Assembly: GCA_016213305.1 (NCBI GenBank)
Contig: JACRAV010000187.1
Coordinates: 1-12,145 of the forward strand
Origin: Candidatus Zixiibacteriota bacterium
GTDB lineage: Bacteria > Zixibacteria > MSB-5A5 > GN15 > FEB-12
Direction of reading: 5' to 3'
Length of the DNA: 12,145 nucleotides
Every line of letters begins with the position of its first letter. Position 1 is the first letter of the stretch. A model generated the notes under the pieces. The model worked only from the letters and a program-made list of their open reading frames with translations. It was not told where the DNA came from and searched no databases. A program made the translations under genes and the position numbers. Positions 5,239-11,674 of this stretch are shown here, in pieces.

Positions 5239-6116
5239 GTCGGTTCCCCCTGCGGTTCGGGCGTTTTTTGCGGATCGCCGGTGGCCGGTGGTTGAATCTC
5301 TTCGACAATTGTGTTCACCTGGCGAAGCCGTCGATTGATGTCGCGAATTCTCAGCGCCGCTTCCTCGATTCGTTGCAGGCGCGAGACCGCTTTCTGGGTC
5401 AGCCCGTCCTGTTCCAACAGCAAGCATTGGGCATTTCCGACGATGACCGCCAATGGATTGTTAATTTGGTGGCTGATGTCGGTCGCCAGAGACGCGACCC
5501 CGGCCAGTCGTTCCTGCGCAATGAGCTGTCGTTGGACGGTCTTGAGCCGGCGCTCGGATTCGGCCAGTTCTTCATGCTGGCGGAGTAACTTTTGTTCGAA
5601 TTGCCGGCGCTCCATGGTCACCGCCAGCTGATCGCCGATCACGGTGAGAAGTCTGACCTGTTTATCGGCCAGCGCCTTCGGCTTGTGGCATCCGACGCTC
5701 AGCACGCCGATCACGCAGTCGGCAATGCGCAAAGGAACGGCGAGGACGGTGGCAAAATCGGTTTCGGGATCAAACCCCTCGGTCTCGTTGCGCGCGGACA
5801 GAAGGATCGGCTTTCCATCCTGGGCAATCCATCCGGCCAGACCGTCGCCATGACCCATTTTGAGAAATCCAAGCACCTCGACCGGCTGATTCAGGGTGGC
5901 GCACTCTTCAAGACGCTTACGGGACCCATCCATGACAAACAGGGTCGCGGCGTCAAACGCCACGAGGGGCTGAATGAGTTCCAGCACGGCCGTGTAGGTG
6001 GCGCGGTCGGGGGCGGATTCGCGGCACAAGGCCGCTATCTCAGCCATGACGCCTATTTTTTCCCAGAAGCGCGTCTGGTCGGAAGCGGAGTCGTTTCTGC
6101 GGGCACGTGAAACCAC
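5235..6116 (-). CDS. GAF-domain histidine kinase-like protein lacking the ATPase domain
   Basis: The 293-residue soluble protein has a GAF sensor domain (about 35-168, with FVMDG and VLAVPLRIADCVIGVLSVG), a charged coiled coil (about 170-205) and a dimerisation/phospho-acceptor hairpin. The H-box is ATDISHQINNPLA with His216, and the second DHp helix is about 244-268. After it comes only a Pro-rich tail (PPATGDPQKTPEPQGEPT). The ATP-binding domain with its N, G1 and G2 boxes is absent here and in the next gene, so it cannot phosphorylate itself as it stands. It may receive phosphate from another kinase in trans or act as a structural or inhibitory partner. The start is GTG at 6116, one base after the preceding stop (TGAcGTG). 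The GAF ligand cannot be read from sequence. Confidence 0.85.
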   Translation of the reverse strand: MVSRARRNDSASDQTRFWEKIGVMAEIAALCRESAPDRATYTAVLELIQPLVAFDAATLFVMDGSRKRLEECATLNQPVEVLGFLKMGHGDGLAGWIAQDGKPILLSARNETEGFDPETDFATVLAVPLRIADCVIGVLSVGCHKPKALADKQVRLLTVIGDQLAVTMERRQFEQKLLRQHEELAESERRLKTVQRQLIAQERLAGVASLATDISHQINNPLAVIVGNAQCLLLEQDGLTQKAVSRLQRIEEAALRIRDINRRLRQVNTIVEEIQPPATGDPQKTPEPQGEPT

Positions 6117-6117
6117 G

Positions 6118-6774
6118 TCACCGCCCTTTCATAAGTGAGCTGGCCTGTGCCACCAGTTGATCGGCGGCTCGTTGCTCGAGTCGCGCCAGGAAATGCACTT
6201 TTTCGGCGGCGCTGAGATGCAGGTCCGGGTCGCGCTGATCGTCCTCAAGACTCGACTGGAACACTCGCGGTCCGCGAAGTTCGGTCGAGAACGGCTCAGC
6301 CGCCAAAAGCCGCGGCTTCTGCAGATCAATCATGCGAATCTCTCCCTCCAGCACGCCGAAGACTTCATACTTCTGAAAAATCAAGGGCATGTTGAAGGTT
6401 TTGCGCGTCTCGAATCGCTCGGAGGCCACCCGCACCACCATGAGGTATCGTCCCCCCGCTTTGTTTCCCCAGGCGGTCAGACTGTCGAAGTCACGTGACG
6501 CCCCCGGAAACGGCGGCATGCGGCCGTCGATGTCCGACGTCAGCGTGATATTCATGTCGGCGTGACGGCCGAGCGTGACGGCCAGTTTCTCCTGCAGGCG
6601 GGATTCGGACCACCCCGATGGCGGGGCTTCCACGTGAAGAATGACGTCGCGGGTCGTGCCCTGGACCGGACGGTGAATCATCACCCCGGCGCCAACGATC
6701 GTCACGATCATCAGCGCGATGATCGCATACCGCGATAGCTCAGGCCTTGTCGGCCGAAATGTCGTTTGTAACAT
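6118..6774 (-). CDS. membrane-anchored extracytoplasmic protein, unknown function
   Basis: The 218-residue protein has one N-terminal TM helix (about 16-33), a short linker, and a soluble domain probably outside the inner membrane. That domain alternates helices and strands: ILHVEAP, LQEKLAVTLG, GRYLMVVRVASE, YEVFGVLEGEIRMIDLQKPRLLAAEPFSTE. The pattern of a strand, 'G.L.G.IR.IDL.....L' and a further strand recalls the TolB-N/CsgG/FlgT-type fold, but only loosely. A charged helix rich in Ala and Arg ends the protein. The ATG at 6774 puts the first 35 bases inside the upstream PilZ gene; starting at Met22 would shorten that overlap but cut into the TM helix, so the longer form is preferred. It lies between c-di-GMP receptors and a phospho-signalling module. 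Confidence 0.7.
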   Translation of the reverse strand: MLQTTFRPTRPELSRYAIIALMIVTIVGAGVMIHRPVQGTTRDVILHVEAPPSGWSESRLQEKLAVTLGRHADMNITLTSDIDGRMPPFPGASRDFDSLTAWGNKAGGRYLMVVRVASERFETRKTFNMPLIFQKYEVFGVLEGEIRMIDLQKPRLLAAEPFSTELRGPRVFQSSLEDDQRDPDLHLSAAEKVHFLARLEQRAADQLVAQASSLMKGR

Positions 6775-7261
6775 ACTTGCTTAACACCTGTCGTACGCGG
6801 TCATTAAAGTTGGCGCAGTTGTCGCCCAACAGCTCGATCTCGGCTCGGGACATCAGATCGGGGAGTTGCGAACGGTTCAGGAATTCAATTCCCGCCAGAT
6901 ATGTCCCGCTCTCGGCGTCGGCCCGTTTGACCAGTCCCAGCACGTTGGCCAGCGTCTCGACCCCCTGGAGCGTGAATTGCATGGCCACCAGATCACCCTC
7001 GGTGACGGCCTGATCGAGTTCGACCAGAACACCGCCGCCTGAAATGTTCAGGATCAGACCGTTGATCAGATGCGGATTCCCTTCGGGCCAGAAATGCGCC
7101 TGACGGTCCTTGATCTTCTTGAGACTCATCGGCGCGCCGATCTCCAGACGGATAAACCGGCGGCGGTTCTCCTCCTGGACCTTGAACGGCTTGCGAACCT
7201 GGACGGTCTCCGCTTTGGTGGCGACGTCTTTCACGAACTTGGCTTTTGAACTCGTTTTCAT
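6740..7261 (-). CDS. PilZ-domain c-di-GMP receptor, single domain
   Basis: The 173-residue protein has a basic N-terminal tail (about 1-30), then a PilZ domain. Both c-di-GMP motifs are intact: R34-x-x-x-R38 in RRRFIRLE and N72-x-S-x-x-G77 in NISGGG, with GTYLAGIEF near the end of the barrel. A helical tail of about 40 residues follows. It should bind c-di-GMP and pass the signal on by protein contact. The ATG at 7261 has AGGAG six bases upstream, the clearest ribosome site of the three PilZ genes. Its stop lies 35 bases inside the next gene. It is the third of three consecutive PilZ genes in transcription order. Confidence 0.92.
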   Translation of the reverse strand: MKTSSKAKFVKDVATKAETVQVRKPFKVQEENRRRFIRLEIGAPMSLKKIKDRQAHFWPEGNPHLINGLILNISGGGVLVELDQAVTEGDLVAMQFTLQGVETLANVLGLVKRADAESGTYLAGIEFLNRSQLPDLMSRAEIELLGDNCANFNDRVRQVLSKYVTNDISADKA

Positions 7262-7273
7262 TTTATGCTCCTG

Positions 7274-8041
7274 TTATTGCTTGAATTCCATATCGGCGGG
7301 CCACTCCATGATGGTCCGGTTGAGTTTTTCGCGATCCTCGGCGGAATAGTCGAAGATAGCTCCGGGCAGATCGCGGCGACGTTCCGGCGGCACCACCCGG
7401 GTGCTCTGTTCGCGCGTGACAAATTCCAGTCCGGTGCGAAACGGCCCCGTCTCGCTCTGGTGAGCGTGACACACCTGGCAGAGAATAAGCGACGGAAAGT
7501 CCAGATCATGAATATCCATACTGGCGAGCAGGTAGGTGCGTCGCTCCAGGCCGCTGGGTAACGCCACCATGCTCCCCCCTGCCGAGAAATTGATTGAGTC
7601 GGTCGCCAGCCAGCGCAATTGTCCCAGCCCGGCGCGGGTCGTCGGATTCATCGGGAAAACCGCCAGCCGCACCGGTCGGGTGAGGGTGACGCGACGAAAA
7701 CGCCTCTGCCTCAGCGGCGTGACTTTTTCTTCAAGGTGCAAATAGCACTTGCCGCCGCCGGCCCGTCGAAGCCGCGCGCGAACCGCCAGTTCTTCGCCCC
7801 GATAGACATACTGCAACACGACGTTTTGGTTGTTCACCAGATTTTCTATCAGCGAGGTCGGCCCGCCGGTGAAGATCTGCAACTGACGATCCTGAACCGC
7901 CAGCACCTTGCTTCGCAGTTCCTTTCCCGGTATTTGATCGGTATAAAGCCGGATTTCGCGCCCCACCAGTTCGGCCAGGTCCAGACGTAGCATTTCGAAC
8001 GCCGAGGTTTCGGCCGGGAGCATGTGGTCTTCCTTGCCCAT
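7274..8041 (-). CDS. YcgR-like PilZ protein (N-terminal YcgR domain plus PilZ), second
   Basis: The 255-residue protein has an N-terminal barrel-like domain (about 15-105: VGREIRLYTDQ, VLAVQDRQLQIF, NVVLQYVYRGEELAVRARL) of the type found in YcgR/FlgZ flagellar brakes. A PilZ domain follows (about 110-212) with R113-RFR-R117 and N151-F-S-A-G-G156 intact. In enteric bacteria YcgR with c-di-GMP binds the flagellar motor and slows it; the same role here is inferred from fold and context. The start at 8041 overlaps the previous stop as TGATG and has AAGGG upstream; a longer frame to 8089 would run inside the previous gene. The C-terminal tail (213-255) is charged and ends 12 bases before the next start. 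Confidence 0.9.
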   Translation of the reverse strand: MGKEDHMLPAETSAFEMLRLDLAELVGREIRLYTDQIPGKELRSKVLAVQDRQLQIFTGGPTSLIENLVNNQNVVLQYVYRGEELAVRARLRRAGGGKCYLHLEEKVTPLRQRRFRRVTLTRPVRLAVFPMNPTTRAGLGQLRWLATDSINFSAGGSMVALPSGLERRTYLLASMDIHDLDFPSLILCQVCHAHQSETGPFRTGLEFVTREQSTRVVPPERRRDLPGAIFDYSAEDREKLNRTIMEWPADMEFKQ

Positions 8042-8799
8042 CACAACAGTCCCTTCTGACGAAGAATGATTTGTCGATTGAATATCCACACCACCAGACG
8101 GTTCTGCGCGGCGTGATTGAACTGAGCCAGAACCGGCGGCAGGTGAACCGCCTGGGGCGCCGAAGCAATCTGATCGAGTCGCTCCACCAGCACGAATTCA
8201 AGTCCCAGCGCCCGTCCGTTCTTCTCCTTGATCTCCCGGCGGCACACGGCGAAAATGTATTCCGGAAGCCCCTCCTGTTTCAGCCGGCGCAAGCGCATCA
8301 ACAGAAGTGCGCCGATCGTTACGCCTTCCGGCGTTTCCATCCGCATACCTCCGCCACTCAGGTCCCGCGCCTGCGCTTCCTTCCAGGCCAGCGCGTGTTC
8401 CCAGCAGGTCCAATCGATCTCCGGAGTGACTACGGCGTACTCGATCCGCGTGTCCATCTCTATCCGGACAAACAGACGGCGCTGGACCCGGCGGAAATCG
8501 CCCGGAGCGCTCAGGATCGCCTGACCCTTGTTGTCCGCGCCTCCACGGCTGATGCGTGATTCGAACTGGTAGATGGCGTCGTCGCGCGTCAGTTGCACCG
8601 TAACCGGCATCCCGTCGCGAAGCAGGGTGTGCCCGGACACAAATTGCGGCTCCGTTATCACCAGAGCGTCACCCTGGAAGTCCTCAATGCGGCTGGCATA
8701 GCGGCCCGCATCGGCCCCCTCGCCCACCACGACTACAATCTTCTCCCACAGCTTGAGCGGCTGGGGAAGAACGGCTGAGTCTATTCGTGAAACACTCAT
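8041..8799 (-). CDS. YcgR-like PilZ protein, first
   Basis: The 252-residue protein has an N-terminal domain (about 15-95) with strand segments KIVVVVGEG, ALVITEPQF and PVTVQLTRDDAIYQFESRI, matching the YcgR N-domain pattern. Its PilZ domain (about 103-212) has R108-LFV-R112 and D146-L-S-G-G-G151, so c-di-GMP binding is expected. The stretch ALGLEFV closes the barrel. The architecture parallels the next gene, but the sequences differ greatly, so any duplication is old. ATG at 8799 comes 10 bases after the DUF2225 stop, with a weak site (TGGACT); longer frames run into that gene. The final 30 residues are hydrophobic with basic residues (RLVVWIFNRQIILRQKGLL), which is unusual and might bind a membrane or partner. 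Confidence 0.88.
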   Translation of the reverse strand: MSVSRIDSAVLPQPLKLWEKIVVVVGEGADAGRYASRIEDFQGDALVITEPQFVSGHTLLRDGMPVTVQLTRDDAIYQFESRISRGGADNKGQAILSAPGDFRRVQRRLFVRIEMDTRIEYAVVTPEIDWTCWEHALAWKEAQARDLSGGGMRMETPEGVTIGALLLMRLRRLKQEGLPEYIFAVCRREIKEKNGRALGLEFVLVERLDQIASAPQAVHLPPVLAQFNHAAQNRLVVWIFNRQIILRQKGLL

Positions 8800-8809
8800 C
8801 GATAGTCCA

Positions 8810-9994
8810 TTAAGCCGATTTCGCCGCCGCCAGCGTCGAACGTCCCTGTTCCATGGCCAATTCCAAGATCTTTCGCGCCAGAGCGGTCCGCGATTGATCC
8901 TGGCGGTTTTGATAAATGAATTCCTGGCCCGTCTTGATCGTGCTGGAGAAATACTGCTTTGCCTGTTCGTAGTCACCGATGCGGCGCGACAGTTCGGCGA
9001 TCAGGTATGACGCCTGAATCTGCTGGTTGCCCGGAGCAATGTCGCGCCCGGTCGCGAATGCGGCTTTGTAGTGTTCAACCGCCTTCATCAGGGCTTCGCG
9101 CTCATTGGTGACTACCCCCGGCCAGAGCCGTTGCATGGCCATCAGAAAATCGGTGAACGACACATACGACCAGAACGGCATCTCGCCCGCCGTCACCTCA
9201 CCCCCCATAATGCTTGATTTGTAATCCTCCACCAGCAGATTGAGCGCGGTGATCTGGCCCTCCACGTCCCCTATCGAGGAGCTAATCAAGCTGAGCGCCT
9301 TCGAGAATTGGTCCCGGAACGGCAAAATGCGCGATGCAATCTCCGCCGGAATCTCATCCATGGCAAACTGAGAATTGACCGTCCCCAGAAAATCGCCCAG
9401 TTCCGGCCGGGTCAGGCCGACGTGCTTGGTCAGACGGTCCAGACCGCGGTCCAATTCCTGAATCAGGCCGCGAAGCATGACGGCGTGGGGATTCTCGCTC
9501 TTGCTCGATTGGCGGAATACCCAGCCGATCCGCAGGTAGAACCGGCCCAGATCCAGTCGGCTGTGGTGCTCGAACAACTGTTCGTCGTAAATCGCCAGCA
9601 ACAGCTTGAGAATCGCCGATTCATTCGGATACCGGGTGGCGTCAACTTTCGCGCCCATCTGCTTGACGACCGAGTCGGCCGTGGACAGATGTTCCAGGTG
9701 CCGGTCCTTGACCGCCTTGAGACGATAGGTGCGGAAGGTCGCGTCGTTCTTCCAGTCCTTGAAATCGTTGGTCATCTCCCGGGTGTAGTAGCAGTTGCCG
9801 CACATGGTCGTGAAATACACCAGCGGGTTGTACGCCTGATATCGGGAATACCGCCAGTGGATCTCGGTCGGACAAAAGTCGGTGTCGCGACCGCCTTCGG
9901 TGTAGGCGCCGACCTTGATCATCTCGCATTCGTTGACGGTCTTGCAGATCGGACACTCGATTTTCAAAGTCAGAAATGGACTCTCGCTGGGCAT
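8810..9994 (-). CDS. DUF2225 protein: zinc ribbon plus helical (TPR-like) repeats
   Basis: The 394-residue protein begins with cysteine pairs typical of DUF2225: CPIC (14-17), CGNC (65-68), and further Cys at 23 and 41. Together they probably bind zinc. The rest is helical, with TPR-like pairs near the C-terminus, for example HYKAAFATG and ASYLIAELSRRIGDYEQAKQYFSSTI, whose Gly-Asp-x-x-x-A-x-x-x-F/Y pattern is TPR-like. No biochemical role is known to me for DUF2225; a zinc-dependent adaptor is a reasonable guess. ATG at 9994 has GGGAG six bases upstream, and the preceding stop is 12 bases away. Its place between fliA-linked genes and the PilZ genes suggests a role in motility or its c-di-GMP control. 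Confidence 0.87.
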   Translation of the reverse strand: MPSESPFLTLKIECPICKTVNECEMIKVGAYTEGGRDTDFCPTEIHWRYSRYQAYNPLVYFTTMCGNCYYTREMTNDFKDWKNDATFRTYRLKAVKDRHLEHLSTADSVVKQMGAKVDATRYPNESAILKLLLAIYDEQLFEHHSRLDLGRFYLRIGWVFRQSSKSENPHAVMLRGLIQELDRGLDRLTKHVGLTRPELGDFLGTVNSQFAMDEIPAEIASRILPFRDQFSKALSLISSSIGDVEGQITALNLLVEDYKSSIMGGEVTAGEMPFWSYVSFTDFLMAMQRLWPGVVTNEREALMKAVEHYKAAFATGRDIAPGNQQIQASYLIAELSRRIGDYEQAKQYFSSTIKTGQEFIYQNRQDQSRTALARKILELAMEQGRSTLAAAKSA

Positions 9995-10006
9995 ATGTGG
10001 CTCCCG

Positions 10007-10414
10007 CTATGAACGGTTGATATCCTGTCGTAACAGAGCGACCTCGCCTTCACTCATGGCCAAGCTCTGTGTTATGTCTCGGTTGGTGGCGCCGCGCTCG
10101 AGCATCTGTCGCGCCTGTCGGATGATGTCGGCCCGGTTGCGCCGCAATTGATCGCTCCGGCGCATTTCGACGGCCGGAATCGGGGCAACCGACGGCGCGG
10201 CCGACCCGAAAGAAATGAACTCGATACCGTCGGGCCGCCCCGACGTTGGTACGGCTGTCATGGCGGCAGTGCCGCTGGCCCCCGCGATAACGGAAGTCGG
10301 CGTCACCCGGCGCCGTCTGAACATCGAAAATACGGTGGCGCAGAACCCCCCGGCCGCCAATAACCCGGCCGCGGTCAGTCCCATGTCAATCAGTTGTTCC
10401 ACTCGGACATCCAT
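10007..10414 (-). CDS. one-TM protein with C-terminal helical module, DUF2802/DUF6115-like
   Basis: The 135-residue protein has a TM helix at about 11-31, followed by RRRR (33-36), which suggests that the rest is cytoplasmic. A low-complexity Ala/Pro/Ser/Thr linker follows (about 37-82). It ends in a compact helical module (about 93-132) around ADIIRQARQMLERG, NRDITQSLAMSEGEVALL. The pattern 'A..ML..G.....I...L..S.GEV.LL' resembles the C-terminal segment of small flagellar-locus proteins of the DUF2802/DUF6115 type, which look like a helix-turn-helix but are membrane-tethered. I did not confirm the family. ATG at 10414 has GAGG eight bases upstream. It lies two genes after fliA, in line with that resemblance. 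Confidence 0.75.
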   Translation of the reverse strand: MDVRVEQLIDMGLTAAGLLAAGGFCATVFSMFRRRRVTPTSVIAGASGTAAMTAVPTSGRPDGIEFISFGSAAPSVAPIPAVEMRRSDQLRRNRADIIRQARQMLERGATNRDITQSLAMSEGEVALLRQDINRS

Positions 10415-10431
10415 GTCATCTTCCTCTGCAC

Positions 10432-10740
10432 TTATCCTTTGATGTCGATATGCGCGGCGGGCTCGTCGGGTGACGCGGGCCGCGCCTTCGGGGTCTGGGG
10501 TTTCTCGTCCGGGTCATGGCCGGCATCGTTTTGCTCGGCGGGCGCGTCATCGTCCTGATGCGACGTCACCACCACTTCGTCCGAGGCCTCGTCCTGGCGT
10601 TTCTTCTGATCGTCCATCTGGTCTTCGAGCATGTGCGCAAACCGTTTCTTCTTGTGCTTTTCCGACTCGTGCCAGGGATCGACCTTCGGAAGGCCGACAT
10701 ATTCCGTGCTCTTGTGTACCGGGTCTATGGGACTATCCAT
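10432..10740 (-). CDS. small hydrophilic, probably disordered protein of the flagellar operon
   Basis: The 102-residue protein is unrecognised. It has no hydrophobic segment and looks disordered, with an N-terminal part (VGLPKVDPWHESEKHKKKRFAHML) that may be the conserved binding element. An acidic, Gln/Asp/Pro/Ala-rich tail follows. There are two possible starts. GTG at 10752 has AGGAG only four bases upstream; ATG at 10740 has GGAG six bases upstream and is preferred here. The gene follows fliA by 9 to 21 bases and precedes the one-TM protein by 17 bases, so it is translated from the same message. A small regulatory or chaperone-like partner of a neighbour is possible but unsupported. Confidence 0.7.
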   Translation of the reverse strand: MDSPIDPVHKSTEYVGLPKVDPWHESEKHKKKRFAHMLEDQMDDQKKRQDEASDEVVVTSHQDDDAPAEQNDAGHDPDEKPQTPKARPASPDEPAAHIDIKG

Positions 10741-10761
10741 GACGTGCTCCACTTATCTCCT

Positions 10762-11667
10762 TTAGGCCGTCATCGCAAACTTTTCGCGCACCAGATGACG
10801 CAGTTTCGACACCGCGCGGGTATGGATCTGCGAAACGCGCGACTCGGAAATCGACATCACCTCGCCGATCTCCTTGAGCGTCAGTTCTTCGAAATAGTAC
10901 AGCGCAATCACCAGTTTCTCCTGGTTGGTCAGGCGATCCATGGCGACCACCAGAAACGAGCGGAGTTCGCCGCGTTCGATCTCGCCGAGAATCGACATGG
11001 CCGTGTCGTTGTGCACGGTCTCGATCCGCGGCACCTGGCGGTTTTCGTCTTCCGGATAGATCACCTCGTCCAGCGACAGAATCGAAGTCGAGGACACGTC
11101 GTCGATGGCATGGTGCATTTCCTGCTCCGAGAGTTTCAGTTTACGGGCCAGTTCGTGTATCTCCGGGGCGCGGCCCAGTTCGTTTTCCAGATGGTTGGTG
11201 GCGCGATCGATCTCGCGGGAGCGCGCCCGGGTCGAACGCGGCACCCAGTCGAGAGCGCGCAGTTCATCGAGGATGGCGCCGCGAATGCGGGGCACCGCGT
11301 ACGTCTCGAACTTCACGCCCCGACGCGGATCGAAATTGCCGAACGCCTCGATCAGCCCGATCACGCCGGTGTTGACCAGATCGGTCAGTTCGACCGACCG
11401 TGGAAATCCCATGGCCATGCGGGCCGCCACGTTGCGCACCAGCGGGAGATACGCGTTCAACAGCTTTTGACGGTCTTCGTGACGATGGTCTCGTTGATAG
11501 CGGGTCCAGTCGCGCGGAGATATCTCCGGCTTCTGAGCCACCGGCTTGGCAACCAGAGGCGTCACTTTGGGCGGACGGGTAGCTCGCGTAACGCGCGAGA
11601 CTTTCACCCGCACTACCTTGCCTTTTCGCCCGCGCGTGACCGAAGTTCGCTTTGTCTTTGTAACCAT
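10762..11667 (-). CDS. fliA: flagellar RNA polymerase sigma factor FliA (sigma-28 family) with basic N-tail
   Basis: The 301-residue protein is a sigma-28/WhiG-type factor that directs polymerase to late flagellar and motility genes. Region 2 is at about 66-145 (LPLVRNVAARM, DLVNTGVIGLIEAFGNFDPRRGVKFETYAVPRIRGAILDELR), region 3 at about 146-205, and region 4 at about 244-293, with the helix-turn-helix ELTLKEIGEVMSISESRVSQIHTRAV. Before region 1.2/2 is an extra tail of about 46 residues with about 15 Lys/Arg and no acidic residue, not usual for FliA. ATG at 11667 follows the flhG stop by seven bases, with AAGGGG upstream; GTG codons at residues 19, 21 and 35 are alternative starts that would remove much of the tail. 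The flhG-fliA order is common in polar-flagellate operons. No flgM is in view. Confidence 0.95.
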   Translation of the reverse strand: MVTKTKRTSVTRGRKGKVVRVKVSRVTRATRPPKVTPLVAKPVAQKPEISPRDWTRYQRDHRHEDRQKLLNAYLPLVRNVAARMAMGFPRSVELTDLVNTGVIGLIEAFGNFDPRRGVKFETYAVPRIRGAILDELRALDWVPRSTRARSREIDRATNHLENELGRAPEIHELARKLKLSEQEMHHAIDDVSSTSILSLDEVIYPEDENRQVPRIETVHNDTAMSILGEIERGELRSFLVVAMDRLTNQEKLVIALYYFEELTLKEIGEVMSISESRVSQIHTRAVSKLRHLVREKFAMTA

Positions 11668-11674
11668 ATGCGTC

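Noticed and set aside
4843..5300. Frameshift explaining the missing kinase ATPase domain
   Set aside because: No N-, G1- or G2-box-like segment appears in any frame after the DHp region, and the following gene has a clean coupled start with normal coding character.
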